Source: Bugula neritina
Taxonomy: Eukaryota > Bryozoa > Gymnolaemata > Cheilostomatida > Bugulidae
Assembly: GCA_964035545.1 (NCBI GenBank)
Contig: OZ037767.1
Span: forward strand, 2,112,680 to 2,176,679
Length of the DNA: 64,000 nt
Direction: 5' to 3'
The number at the start of each line of letters is the position of its first letter. Position 1 is the stretch's first letter. Of the stretch, positions 21,958-36,970 are shown piece after piece. The position numbers and the translations under genes were made by a program. The notes under the pieces were generated by a model that saw nothing but the letters and a program-made list of their open reading frames with translations, made no database searches and was not told where the DNA came from.

Positions 21958-24900
21958 CTAAAACCCCTTGCGACCTCGACCCTTAGTCTTACTTCTCTTT
22001 AGACTTTGGGACTGGGAGGCAGGCTTTAGGGAGGTGTTGGGAGTGTCCAACATTTTGGATGGTAAAGTTGAACTGAAGAAATCTACTTTAGGCTTGAACA
22101 TCTAAAACAAATGAATATCAAGTCAGTTACATGCTTACAAATAAAACTCTTTGTGCGTGCCCGCTTAGGTTGGTGGTACTTAGGCTATACTTGAAAAATG
22201 TTGTAAAGTGTTTGTCATTTTATACTCGACACAATTTTTATGAAATCATTTTTAGAATCTCCAAAATCATAAATTTCCTTCCAGCAGACGTATAAAAGAG
22301 TTCTAAATCTTACAACAGAAGAATTCCCGGCAGATCTGCGTGAAACTCTGGAGATCACAGAATGTGCCCCGGTTCTCTTTCTAGCAGATGACCTTGAGAC
22401 AAACGACCTTGCCACAGACAGCCTAGCGGACCTGGCTCTGCTCACCGAGGATATGGAAGAGAGGCCGTCAAAGTCTTTACCAACAGTGGAGCTACAGAGG
22501 AGACCAGACAAATAGTAAGCTCACTACATCAGTTAACTCTTACAGTATAACACCCGTCTTACTCCACACGTCTATAGCACCACACCCAAGTTGTAAAGTC
22601 CTCTAAGTTTAAGTACATAAACACAAGTCAATGCATCTATCAAACTACACCACAACCGTAACAGTAGAGTATTCCAACCAAATCACCACATAGACATAAA
22701 TACAACACAAAGTCTCGCTACACAGCTAGTAGTCTGCACCACGAGTAGTCTGCACACAACACACTGCAATACCACTACACGATACACACCCCTCCCCAGC
22801 AGCTCTGCGTAGTAATCTCTCTCGTCTATCGTCCCATTCTCTGTCTCTCTCAGCCAGCGAAATTGCGATATCATCTCCATTCCATAACTGCAACAAAGGA
22901 GACACCAAGTCATCAACAACTGTACGGCGTCAGCATGACTCAGTGAGCCAGTCAGCATCCACAGCTACTGATGAAACACCGACTAAAGTGTCACGTTATT
23001 TCCACATATCAACTCAACTGCCCCACTACAGTTCACACCGACCGCAGGTAAGAAACAAACCTGTAAAAGTAAGCAGCTGTTGGCATCACTTCCTGCTTTC
23101 TCGAGAGGAAGAAAAGAAAAGAGAAGGGCGAGCTCCCCGACCCCCTCCTCACCCATGTCGTAGTGTAGTTTAGATCTAATGCTACAGAGAGCAGTTCGAC
23201 CCTCGGTTAGAGAGAGACCACACACCATGCACCTGCGAGAAACAAAACAAACATCAGCCACTATAGTTAGACTTGAAACAAATTGTACCACACAAGAGAA
23301 CACAACTACTAGAAATTGACTCACTGAAAGTCTTCTGCTGAATCAATATCTTCTGTCCCAGCCCCACCTCTGCACACAGCACACTGCTGCAGAGACTGTG
23401 TTACATCACTGCTCCTGACACGAAGACGGGGCGGGTGTTCACTCGTCCCCGCATCATCTTCTACCTCGACATCGGCTATTTTACTATACCTATACAGTAG
23501 ATATTAAAGGTAAGTTGAAGTCCGTTACTACTGGAAAGAATATTACAACAAATAATTAGCAGTGACATACGAGGGAACTGGCCATAGTCTAGTAGATAGA
23601 GCAGTTGCACCTCAGTCCTTAGTCTATATTAAAGAACCGTTACTATCAGGGGTTGTTACAGGGATGGAGACTTTTAACAAATGTGAGCTTTTTTCAATTT
23701 AATTTATTATATAATTATTGTATTATTATATAATTTATGACAAACTTTATACTAAATTCAAGTAAATATTATTACTGAAAATTACCAAAATAAACATCTT
23801 TGCGTCACGTGATCGGGTATTTCCTCATCGCTCAGTCTGGGACCAGCTGAGTGCGTGACTTCCTTTAAACTGCTTGAAGATCCTTCACTTCCTGTTTGAA
23901 CATATGTCTGCTGGAACAGGTCTCCTTTACCTACAGGTATAGATAACTACCAGTCAATATTTACTAGAATAACTACCAAAGAGTATTTACCCAACTGTTA
24001 CTCATTAATTACCAATCTAATGAATATTATTCTAGCAGCATTAACCCCCCCCCCCTCTCCGGGTACCAAACATTACAGGAAGCTTACCAGTGAGCATGTG
24101 CACCGTAAAGTCTTTGCTATTGCTCTCTCTGGTGACAGTCAATCCTAGCAGACCAGCATTTAGCCTGCTTTCCACTGAAATTCTGTCAGCTATATAGGGC
24201 TGGGTGTCTCTATTGTAGATCATATCACTCGGCTACAAACAGATGGAAAACCAGGAAATCAGAAAGTACGAAGCTTTAAGAAATAAATGGTTTACGAGGA
24301 TACAAAATTTACCCATAAAATTAACAAATGTAAATAGAAAACCACTATGCAACAATTTAACTAGATAAAAATAGAAGGCAAAAGTTATACTTTAACCCTA
24401 ACTACCATAACTATGTTGATATCACAAATATTGTCACTTAGACACACCAAGTGAGACTACAGGACAAATAAAGTCTGTTACAGTCAACACACGACATTTT
24501 ACAGATAACTGCTGAATTAACCGATTGTAAACATATGGGCATTAGAATAATGCATGTCATTGTATAAAGGAGGTCAAGAATACTTTTTGCCACATTGAAT
24601 TCCTTAGAGCACAGACCATATGATAAGAATCAGTAAACCCCAGACATCTCAAGAATAAAACAAGTTACTAGTCTACAGACTACTCAAAGAATAACTGCTA
24701 CACATATTATTCTACGCAAAGTGAATATTACTTTGAGCTTTAAAGCCTTACCTGACTGCATTTCCACAGAGGCGTAGTTTTCAAGCCATCTTGAATAAGA
24801 AAAGAGAACACTTCCTGATTGGTTGGACATCCAGCCAATAGAAGGTCAGTGTTTGAGTTGAGAGCAGAACTGTTCATCAACATGGGCCATGCAAGCGAAG

Positions 24901-27900
24901 GTAGTAGCTGGTATATCAGCGGGTATCTGTGCACAAAACAATGCATTGCAAATATATATACATATAATGCTCTCACTTTACTTTCAGCAATGACATTCAG
25001 TGATTGAGCTCTCCAACCATAGTTATAAACTCCAGCTGCTAGCATTATGCAAGGCTCGTAACTCCTACTTGAGTTTTCTGGCTTGAAGTTTACACACATT
25101 TTAAATATGCTTTACTAGAATTTTTTCCTATTGTAAAGATGGTACTCTGTAGTGTGCTGACGAGGGGACAAATCCTGAAACAGATGCTGTACACATAGTG
25201 ATTTTTAATAGTGTGTGTGTGCGTGCGTGAGTGTGTGTGCGTGTACAGCAACTGTGTCAGGGTTTGTCCCCTCATTAACAAAGAACAGAGTTAATCCCAC
25301 AAGTTAGATGAGAAGAGTGACTCTACTGTTAGACTGCGAATAGACATACTACTAGATAACATGACAGAGTAACATTCAACACTAACTTGGGATATCGCTC
25401 ATCAATGCCAAGGAGAGTGTGATGTGCTAGTACATAGTGAGTGAAGTCTCTACTCTGTATTGACGTGACGAGTCGCTCGTTAGAGTGCAGCACTCGGTTA
25501 GAGGGAACCTCAAACAGATCTATGCCATCACCTTGTGACCTCGTGTCGTACAGAGTGCACACCGTCGGGTCAGTCATCACTATGTGCTGTGGATGACACC
25601 CATAATGCACCTGAAAGAAAGGAAGATCTACAGAAAAAGAGACCATTCTTGACTCACTATATTGTAGTAGAAGTTCCAAAGCCGCATATTTTACACAGTC
25701 TTTGGGAAGACAACTTACCGATCTAACGTCTGATTCAACAGAAAATCTCGGCTGCCAACTATTTAACACGCAAACAGGTTTGTTTTGTGTGTCCCACTTC
25801 ATGATAGAGTCATTTCTAACAAACACAACTTCTGGATAGTAGGGGTTCATGCACGCGTGTCGTATGCCCCCCTTCTTTAATTTGTTCACCAATGTGAGAT
25901 CTGAGTCTGCCTTGTACAAACACAAACTTTTGCCCATCCTGTGAAAGCAGGTAAAAGCAGTCTGTACACATATTACAACCTACTCCCGCATGCTGCATAT
26001 AGACAGTAACAGCTGCAAAGTTATTAATTATGATTAGTTTCATTCGTCACAATAAATTGTCTACAAAAAGCAAGTACAGCGAAATCTAGTGAACTGTTAA
26101 GACATCAGATAATTAGAAAACATAGCAGCAGTGATTACTGTTATGTTTGTGTTTCGTTGTGATAATATGAATTTGAAGTAGCTTGTGTAGTATATGTCTG
26201 TATTAATAGAGCACTAGCAGGCAACAAGTAAAACAGGGATGAGTAAATGCAATCACCGGCTTTCCATGGACCGATCTCAGCGAGATAGATCTGAGCACAT
26301 CTCTCAGATCGATCGTTTTTTCCATGAAAGTGTCAGATCGATCTTGCGTAGTTGCCTCCTCTTTAGTGAATAAATTTTTTGAGGGTAATTTCCCCCCCCC
26401 ACGGGTGATTAAAGCTACTTTGATTAAAAAACAAGATTGTTGCAGCCTAAAAGTTAACGCCAGCTATAAACTACACGCAGCAAATCTTTTAGAGTGAAGT
26501 AAATTGACCAATTTATGATGATCAATTTTAATTTTTTAGCTTGACAGCTTATATAAAATTAATAGCTGTCTTGCAAATTATTCACAAACTTACAAGATTG
26601 TTAGGCTTGAAATTACGCAGCAAATAGCTAATGAAAGTAAGTTTTACTAGCCATTTAAATTCAATTTAAATGCTCCTATTTTGTACCTTCTACGGTCTGT
26701 AATTTTATATAATTGAGTTTTTTTAATCATAGTACTGAAAGTCAAAGTTTTGGCATCTGAAAAGGTGGCTATCGTAATTATTAAGTAATTTGTTTAGTAA
26801 TTAACAATAATTTATCATTTTTATTGGCAGACAACATTTTAGCGGACAGTCTTTTTTTACTTCTCAGATCGATCTTTCGTCTTTCCATGGTCTTATTGCC
26901 TTGAGATCGATCTGAGTTCGAGCTCTACAGACCGACCAGCTCAGATCGATGGATATCGATCTTTGACGTCTTTCCATGGATCGATCTCGCTGAGATCGAT
27001 CCATGGAAAGCTGGTGAATGAAAACTGGTCATGTGGTAACAGCTTACATCAGAATGAATGACAAACCACTAATAAGAATATGAGTATATAATGGTAAACA
27101 AATATATGACAGAACTAAGCTGCTAGTCAGGTTATGTAATTGCAAGAGTATCTATACGTATGTATCACTTACCTACTGACTGCCATCAGCTCATCACCAT
27201 AGGAAGTTAGCTCCACTTGCTTAATTCTATGACAATGCTGGGTTTTCCCAATAGGACTGAGTTCTGTGAAGTGCTCACCCTGATTTGCCTGCAGTATTTT
27301 ATAAGCATCTGTTTAACATACGATTATTATACACTGTATATTATTATACACTATATTATATTACTATACACTATATTATATTACTATAAACTACATTATA
27401 CTACTTCACACTAAATTACATTATTATACACTATATTATATTACTACACACTGTACCATGGTATTTCTCACTGTGTAATAGCACTGCATAGTGTAACATA
27501 TAACTACATGTTGTATTACTATGCAAGTACCTGTGACACAATGACAGCTGTATTACTATGCAAGTACCTGTGACACAATGACAGCTGTATTACTCTGCAA
27601 GTACCTGTGACACAATGACAGCTGTATTACTATGCAAGTACCTGTGACACAATGACAGCTGTATTACTATGCAAGTACCTGTGACACAATGGCATCTGTA
27701 TTACTCTGCAAGTATCTGTGACACAATGACAGCTGTACTACTATGCAAGTACCTGTGACACAATGACAGCTGTATTACTATGCAAGTACCTGTGACACAA
27801 TGACAGCTGTATTACTCTGCAAGTACCTGCGACACACTGAAAGCTGTATTACTATACAAGTACCTGTGACACAATGACAGCTGACTGATTACTATGCAAG

Positions 27901-30900
27901 TACCTGTGACACAATGACAGCTGACTGATTGCTGCCGGCAGCATAGGCCATGTAATTCTCTCCGCTGTCAGTTTGAGTTGCGCTGAGACATCCACCAATA
28001 TAATCTGTAGGGATTTGTGGGATATCTACGTCAGCGAATAACCTGTAGCATACAGAGTACATTCCTATGACTCATACTGATACGTCACATGTTACAAACA
28101 TACTGATACGTCACATGTTACAAACATACAGTGGAGAAAAACAAAAATCTCTTTATTCTCCATATTTTCTTATATCTAAATAGCCGTTGTAAGAAAAGTC
28201 CAATGACAAAGCTACGGCATAAATGGACTTATTGAAGCCCCATCTAATTATTTATTGAAAGGTTTGACTGGACATAGAGGCTTCTTACAGAATAATATAT
28301 CAATTCAACAAATTTATTTTTTGCAAAACAAGTCTACTAAACATAAACAGAAATAATAGAAATATAGTGAAGATAGAATACAATTCAAAAGCGGTTAGTT
28401 TTTTACACACAACTAAACAAAAAGATGCCTTCCCAGAGTTCCATAGAGAGAACCTACCTCTCATCTCTATGCATTCCACACAACACTCTCTCAACAAGAG
28501 CGTTGCCTTCCGTCAGGTCCACCACTGCTTGCTTCAACCCCTCTACACTCCTTCCAGTATACGGGTTGCTCTGCCTCTCCGTCACATCTTCATCAGACGT
28601 CTTCTAACCAACAGAAGTGTTATATTATACTATATAGCACTATACTTCCATACATTGATATACATGATATCACTATTATGGTAGGTACTGATTAGGGTTA
28701 AACAAGTGGTGACAACTTTTCTACAGCAACAGTTTTCAAAATATTTATCGGATTTTGTTACTTTTTTCACAAACCAAGACATAAAAAAGCGAAAAAGACA
28801 CTACATTACTTAGCCTAGGGCCACACGGTGCGTATTTTCGCATGCGAAAATTGAAATCACAAGTAGCAAAGGTGTCCACTGTGCGCGTTGAGAAAACCTT
28901 CGCACTTGTCGCTCTGCATTCTCAACGCAAGTGCGAATCGTCTCTGTCGTCGTCACCTAATTGGCTGATAGTTATTCAGCGAGCCCAACTTCTTTATTTT
29001 AGTGCTACATTCCAGTAAATTGCGTTTTATTGAAAGCGAGTGCGATTTAAAAATGAAAGCTTTATTTATCACGCATCACTGACGCTACAGTGGACACCTT
29101 TGCTACTTGTGATTTCAATTTTCGCATGCGAAAATACGCACCGTGTGGCCCTAGGCTTATAGATTATTAGTTATAGGTGATATGTTATTGAATACACAAT
29201 GATAATATTTCCGCAACCTTTCTTCTCTTCTTCTGTGATCCCAAACTGTCAGTTCTGGAGGACAATGACTCAGCAGATGACTCATCTGTGTTCTCTTCGT
29301 CTGAATCTGACCAGACAATATTATTATTATAGGAGATGGACTACCAGAGCAGCACTAGGTGGTTAAACAGTAATCACATTGGAACATACAGGTACACTAG
29401 CCTCAGTCATGTTATATCTCCAAATAATAGTACTTTGTCGTTTATAATATTATCAAGTCTAATAGAATATTATCTACCTAGTCATATACATTATTACATA
29501 TCGTATATTACACTCACATTTACTATATAGTCAGTATATAGTACATCCATTTCATTAAAATGAATAATAGTATTACAGTACATTAATTGTATATTGCAGT
29601 CATATATTATACTACATAGCCATATTACAATACATCGACGGTCATATATTATATTACATAGCAGTATTACAGCATAATAATCATATATTACAGTCACGTA
29701 TCACATCACACAGTCATATATTACATATATTATCATATATCACAGCATAGCAATAATTTATTACAGTTATATAATACAATACACAGTCATACATTACATA
29801 TATTATCATATATGTAATGTATCGTCATATATTACAGCATATTAATCATATATTACAGTTATGTAATACAATACACAATCATATATTACACAATAGTCAT
29901 AGTCTGGTCACATACTGAAGAGTAGTAAACACCACTCACTGGTATTCAAGTCCAGCTGCCTTCTGACTTGACGTAGCAGACGTTTAGCAGCTTTGTGCGT
30001 GTCTCGAACTTCTGCTCCGTATTTCTTCTTGGTATCATTCACCATGGCTATCCGATAGTTGATAGACTCCTTCATCTTTATGATTTTCATTAACTCCTAC
30101 ACAATGATATTACATATAGTAACCTAAACAATGATATTACATATAGCATCCTAAACAATGATATTACATATAGCATCCTACACAATGATATTACATATAG
30201 CATCCTACACAGTGATATTACATATAGCATCCTACACAATGATATTACATATAGCATCCTACACAGTGGTACAACATATAACCAGCATAGCCCTTATTGC
30301 TAGTAAATAAAGATGCAAAAGTTCCAACAAGTAACATACACACTACAACAGGAAACACAATAGGTACATATCTTAAAATAAATTTTCTAAAGCAAAATCT
30401 TTATCTTGTTTCTTTCGTGCATCAAATATTTTTAAGCTGTTTTAGTTTAGGTGTAAAGAGTTGTGGTTGAGGTAAATAGAGGAATAGTGAGAGACGTACC
30501 TTGTGAGGTTGGTCGCAGGGGTTAGAGTCCACAGTCTCCTCATTCCTGAGAATACTGTTGGTTAGAGTTGGCACAGCGAAATGTGGAGCTGTGTGGGATA
30601 ATGTAAGTCTGCTAGATTCTACACGGCTTTCTCCGTTTTCTTTCCTAAGCTACAGGGAAATAGAAACTAGAGCTTTGAGTATTACGCTATTAGTGGTGAT
30701 AGAAAATACTTCATTAAATATTATTGAATACATAACACTATTACCACTACTAATCACTACTACAATAAAAAATGTTGAAAAAATTTTATGTGACATTTTA
30801 CATCAAATGGTAGGCAAGCAGCATATGTGGCTGAAATCACCAGAAATTTTGTGCAGTGTCAATGTAATCATACGAAGTTATTTCAACAAGTATTTGTAAC

Positions 30901-31298
30901 ACCTTAGTTTTCTGCTCATATAAATAAATTGAATTAAAATGTAAAAATCATTAGCTAAACAGCTAAAATAGGGTATGCTAGCTTTTGGAATAAAATTGAA
31001 CTTGCTTTTCAACATGATTATTTTCATTAGTTGTAATAAAGTAACTTCTATTACTTACTATAATTAATCCAACACATCAGAATGAAAAGCTGAATTCAAT
31101 TTACATTATGCAAAGTATTCCAAAAGTCTGTCAGTTTATTCATCTTACTAGCAATCGTTCTTGACCCCAAGCATGAAACAAATCCCAGTTTTGGGTCTGT
31201 TTGAAAAATCGGTGTTCTTTCCTATAGTAGCTATCAAAACGACGGTGATCAGCATAGTAGGAGAGTGGAAATGGGGGCAAATAATAAGATGAATCCAT
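21958..31298 (-). CDS. TAF1C: TAF1C, RNA polymerase I SL1/TIF-IB subunit C (TAFI110)
   Basis: SL1 recruits RNA polymerase I to rDNA promoters in the nucleolus, and TAF1C is its WD-type subunit. Seventeen minus-strand exons (31298-31149, 30649-30500, 30096-29940, 29306-29218, 28603-28458, 28042-27904, 27288-27173, 25938-25719, 25610-25387, 24926-24752, 24232-24088, 23930-23786, 23489-23325, 23232-23061, 22887-22790, 22491-22314, 22101-21958) give 870 codons in continuous phase; human TAF1C is 869. The match is clearest at residues of about 320-570: CHPQHIVMTDPTVCTLYD, LLGIDERYP, RLNAGLLGLTV, then GDLFQQTY. The C-terminus is basic and ends RGRKGF (human, from memory, ends RKKPRMGF). The start ATG has context AAAATGG; an acceptor at 31309 suggests a 5' UTR intron. 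The exact ends of exons 12, 14 and 15 are less certain, because alternative donors exist. Confidence 0.88.
23041..23489 (-). other. TAF1C: Paired CX2C motifs in the TAF1C C-terminal region
   Basis: Exon 23489-23325 contains CAVC and the following exon 23232-23061 begins with CMVC after the junction codon. Joined, they form CX2C-X16-CX2C, the spacing of a small zinc ribbon or knuckle. Human TAF1C, as I remember it, has no such pair here. The motif is split by an intron and reconstructed only through phase, so it depends on the exon model. Confidence 0.55.
24045..24056. repeat. Poly-C tract
   Basis: A run of C lies just after the TAF1C exon 24232-24088, within the intron. It is a simple repeat with no other signal. 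Confidence 0.7.
26254..27016. mobile_element. 763-bp inverted-repeat element with GATCGATC-rich ends
   Basis: The ends CACCGGCTTTCCATGGA and TCCATGGAAAGCTGGTG are imperfect inverted repeats, flanked by AATGCAAT (left) and AATGAAAA (right), a possible decayed 8-bp target duplication. Both terminal 100-150 bp are crowded with AGATCGATCT-type palindromes; the middle is AT-rich with no open frame. It sits in the TAF1C intron between exons 27288-27173 and 25938-25719. The element is non-autonomous; the superfamily is uncertain. Confidence 0.8.
27310..27470. repeat. TATTATACACTATATTATATTAC tandem repeat, degenerate
   Basis: Several imperfect copies of a TATACACTATATTATATTAC motif lie between the TAF1C exon 27288-27173 and the minisatellite that follows. 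It is AT-rich with no other signal. Confidence 0.7.
27524..27925. repeat. 37-bp minisatellite made of the TAF1C exon end and its splice donor
   Basis: About eleven tandem copies of a 37-bp unit, including the authentic junction. On the minus strand each carries AGCTGTCATTGTGTCACAG followed by GTACTTGCATAG, identical or nearly so to the end of exon 28042-27904 and its donor. Read in frame past the true junction, the sequence gives Val-Leu-Ala and then TAG. Confidence 0.93.
28813..29156. mobile_element. PIF/Harbinger-like MITE with TTA target duplication
   Basis: A 344-bp element begins GCCTAGGGCCACACGG and ends with its complement CCGTGTGGCCCTAGGC. The terminal inverted repeats extend about 65 bp with near-perfect pairing through TTCGCATGCGAAAAT. 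TTA flanks both ends (28810-28812 and 29157-29159), the 3-bp duplication typical of PIF/Harbinger elements. It has no transposase. It lies in the TAF1C intron between exons 29306-29218 and 28603-28458. Confidence 0.9.
29400..29900. repeat. Degenerate CATATATTACA tandem repeat
   Basis: Many imperfect copies of a unit of about 20 bp built on AGTCATATATTACAT run through the TAF1C intron between exons 30096-29940 and 29306-29218. They generate short spurious open frames on both strands. Confidence 0.75.
30097..30262. repeat. 27-bp minisatellite copying a TAF1C splice acceptor
   Basis: Six to seven copies of a 27-bp unit (plus strand, ACAATGATATTACATATAG plus eight bases) abut exon 30096-29940. 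On the minus strand the authentic acceptor TATCATTGTGTAG|G is preceded by copies carrying the same TCATTGTGTAG|G or TCATTGTTTAG|G. Confidence 0.9.
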
Positions 31299-33460
31299 TT
31301 TAGGTTGTCTAAAAGCAAGAGATGCTTGAACATTACAAAGATAAACCACAATGGAATACTGAGTTTTATAATGTGACAGTATGGCTACTAGTACTACTAC
31401 TAGAGCTAGAAGTTTTGTAAAACTCTACTAAAAGTGAATCTAATAGTAGAAGTAAAACTAAAGTTAAATATTGTAAATAAATAAAACTAATAACTATCAG
31501 ATATGTCAATGTGTAAGGTGTGAAAGTAACTTTGAAGTTGTGTTTAAAAACTACTTAAAGTTAAACTAATATAAATACTAATAGTAATAATAACATTACT
31601 TTTATCAGATTATAGAATAAGATCATCATTTTATGATTTTATTCATTTTTAATATTCTAAAACGGAATGAAAAATCTCGGCATTTTACTTTTAGTTTCCA
31701 ATCACTTTAATTTAAATATTATTAATAATAATATTTATTATAATATTATAAACATTATTATTATAAATTAAAATTAAAATATAATTAATAATAATAATAA
31801 TATAAATATTAAACTCATAAACTGAATAAAGATAAACTCAAACTGTAAAAAAAAATTAAGTGATTCAAACATAAATTAAAATATATAATAAAAAATATTG
31901 CTATTAATATTATAAACCTAAACTTAAAGTTAAAGCATTAAGTTCAACATAAACAACAGTTAAACTTGATGTTTCTGACTACAGAAGGTGACTAATGTCA
32001 TCATTGTCAATATCATTATGATTATGACTTAAAAGTTGAAGATAATTTTATGGTTTTACTTTTACTTTTAGTCTGAAAAAATTGGCACTCATATTAAGTA
32101 GTCGTAATTAAACAAAAGGCTAACTAAATTTTTGCTCGTAAAACCTTTCAGTGGTTTCTGAAACAATTTTTCAAGTGGTAAGCAATTTTAAAGTCCACTT
32201 TTTTATTCAAAACTAAAAGTGACTTAGAACTTCAAAAATGAACGGCGCTCTACTCATGTTCTTGAGTGACCCTGACACTAGCAACATTTCGCGTTTATTA
32301 CGTAACGTATAGCCAGCGCACCTCCACTATAAGTTCATCATAATTATTGTTATAATCACTGAACTGAAACTATAAGTCATAGTTCATTGGTTATAACTAT
32401 AACCATTGAACTGTAACTGAAAATCTTGTGCTATTTTAGGAGTTATCTTTAAGCATCGTACTTAAAAATAAAGTACAGCCCCAGCTGCTATAATACCTCG
32501 CCTAATGTAATGTGCTAAGTTGCCATTCTGTTATTTTATCCTTAACCTAAAGTTTCACATTCACCACAACACGTGCAGTTAGCATAATCACAATAATATT
32601 TTCTGGACTTCATATAAAATATGGCCAAACCTAAGTTGTGATATGAAACTTTATTGTTCTCACAAAATGCATCAATGAATTACATCAGCTATAGTGGCAA
32701 TGATGTCTTTTCTTAGAAAATCACACTTGCATACATGTAGCAGAGGCTTTTACATAAAATGACTTCCGAGAAGCTGTAGGCCATAGTCCTATTGTATAAC
32801 TAAGTCCTATTAATAACTAATGTATATATTGAAAAAATCAGCCATTCATGTCCGCATCAATTTCAAAAACAAGCACATTTCTCCACTAGACTTACTCTAA
32901 ACACACTTTAAAAAGTGTCATGTACACATTTCACTATTTCTATTGAATAAACAAGCTTCTACCTGCAAGAAAAAGCTTAAGTCAAAAATGTCACTTTCCC
33001 AAAATGTTTTTATCACAATTCAATTTTTATGACTGTCAATTTTTGTAAAACCTGTGATGTTCACAAACAAGTCTGTATATGGATAGGCCTTTTTATGAGT
33101 CTAGTCACTCTAGAGCTCATGCACTGTGTAGCCTGAGAACTTCAACTTCTTGAAGAAATTTGAGAGGTCTTCAGTCTACACTTCCTGACTTCCTTCCTAT
33201 TGGCTTAGCTTTAGCTGACACTTAGTTTATATGAAATGCAGTCACTGAAGGCATAACTACTCTGGTTACAGAAATGTCAGTATGTTATTAGAAAGTATTA
33301 TGTTATATTTAGACAATCCCAGGCTAGAGCTGTAGTCTGCCTGTTGGCTGTAAGTGGTCTATGAGTTCTATACATTTTCCCCATCAAATTTAGGGTATTA
33401 TGCAGACTAGGATCACATATACACATCATATAGAGTTATCCTTACATGCACCGGTAGGTG
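31299..33460. other. TAF1C 5' flank and AT-rich intergenic DNA
   Basis: A probable 5' UTR acceptor for TAF1C lies at 31309-31310 (minus strand CTTGCTTTTAG). Bases 31380-32460 are a degenerate block of AGTA, AAAGTTAAA and TTATAAT words resembling 13860-15440. No coding exon or RNA gene is visible. The promoter of TAF1C should lie here but shows no distinct motif that I can name. Confidence 0.5.
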
Positions 33461-33463
33461 TGT

Positions 33464-36970
<3,507 letters not shown>

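Noticed and set aside
22943-23173. Plus-strand open frame over the TAF1C 3' exons
   Set aside because: Antisense to phase-consistent TAF1C exons and without its own splice or domain evidence.
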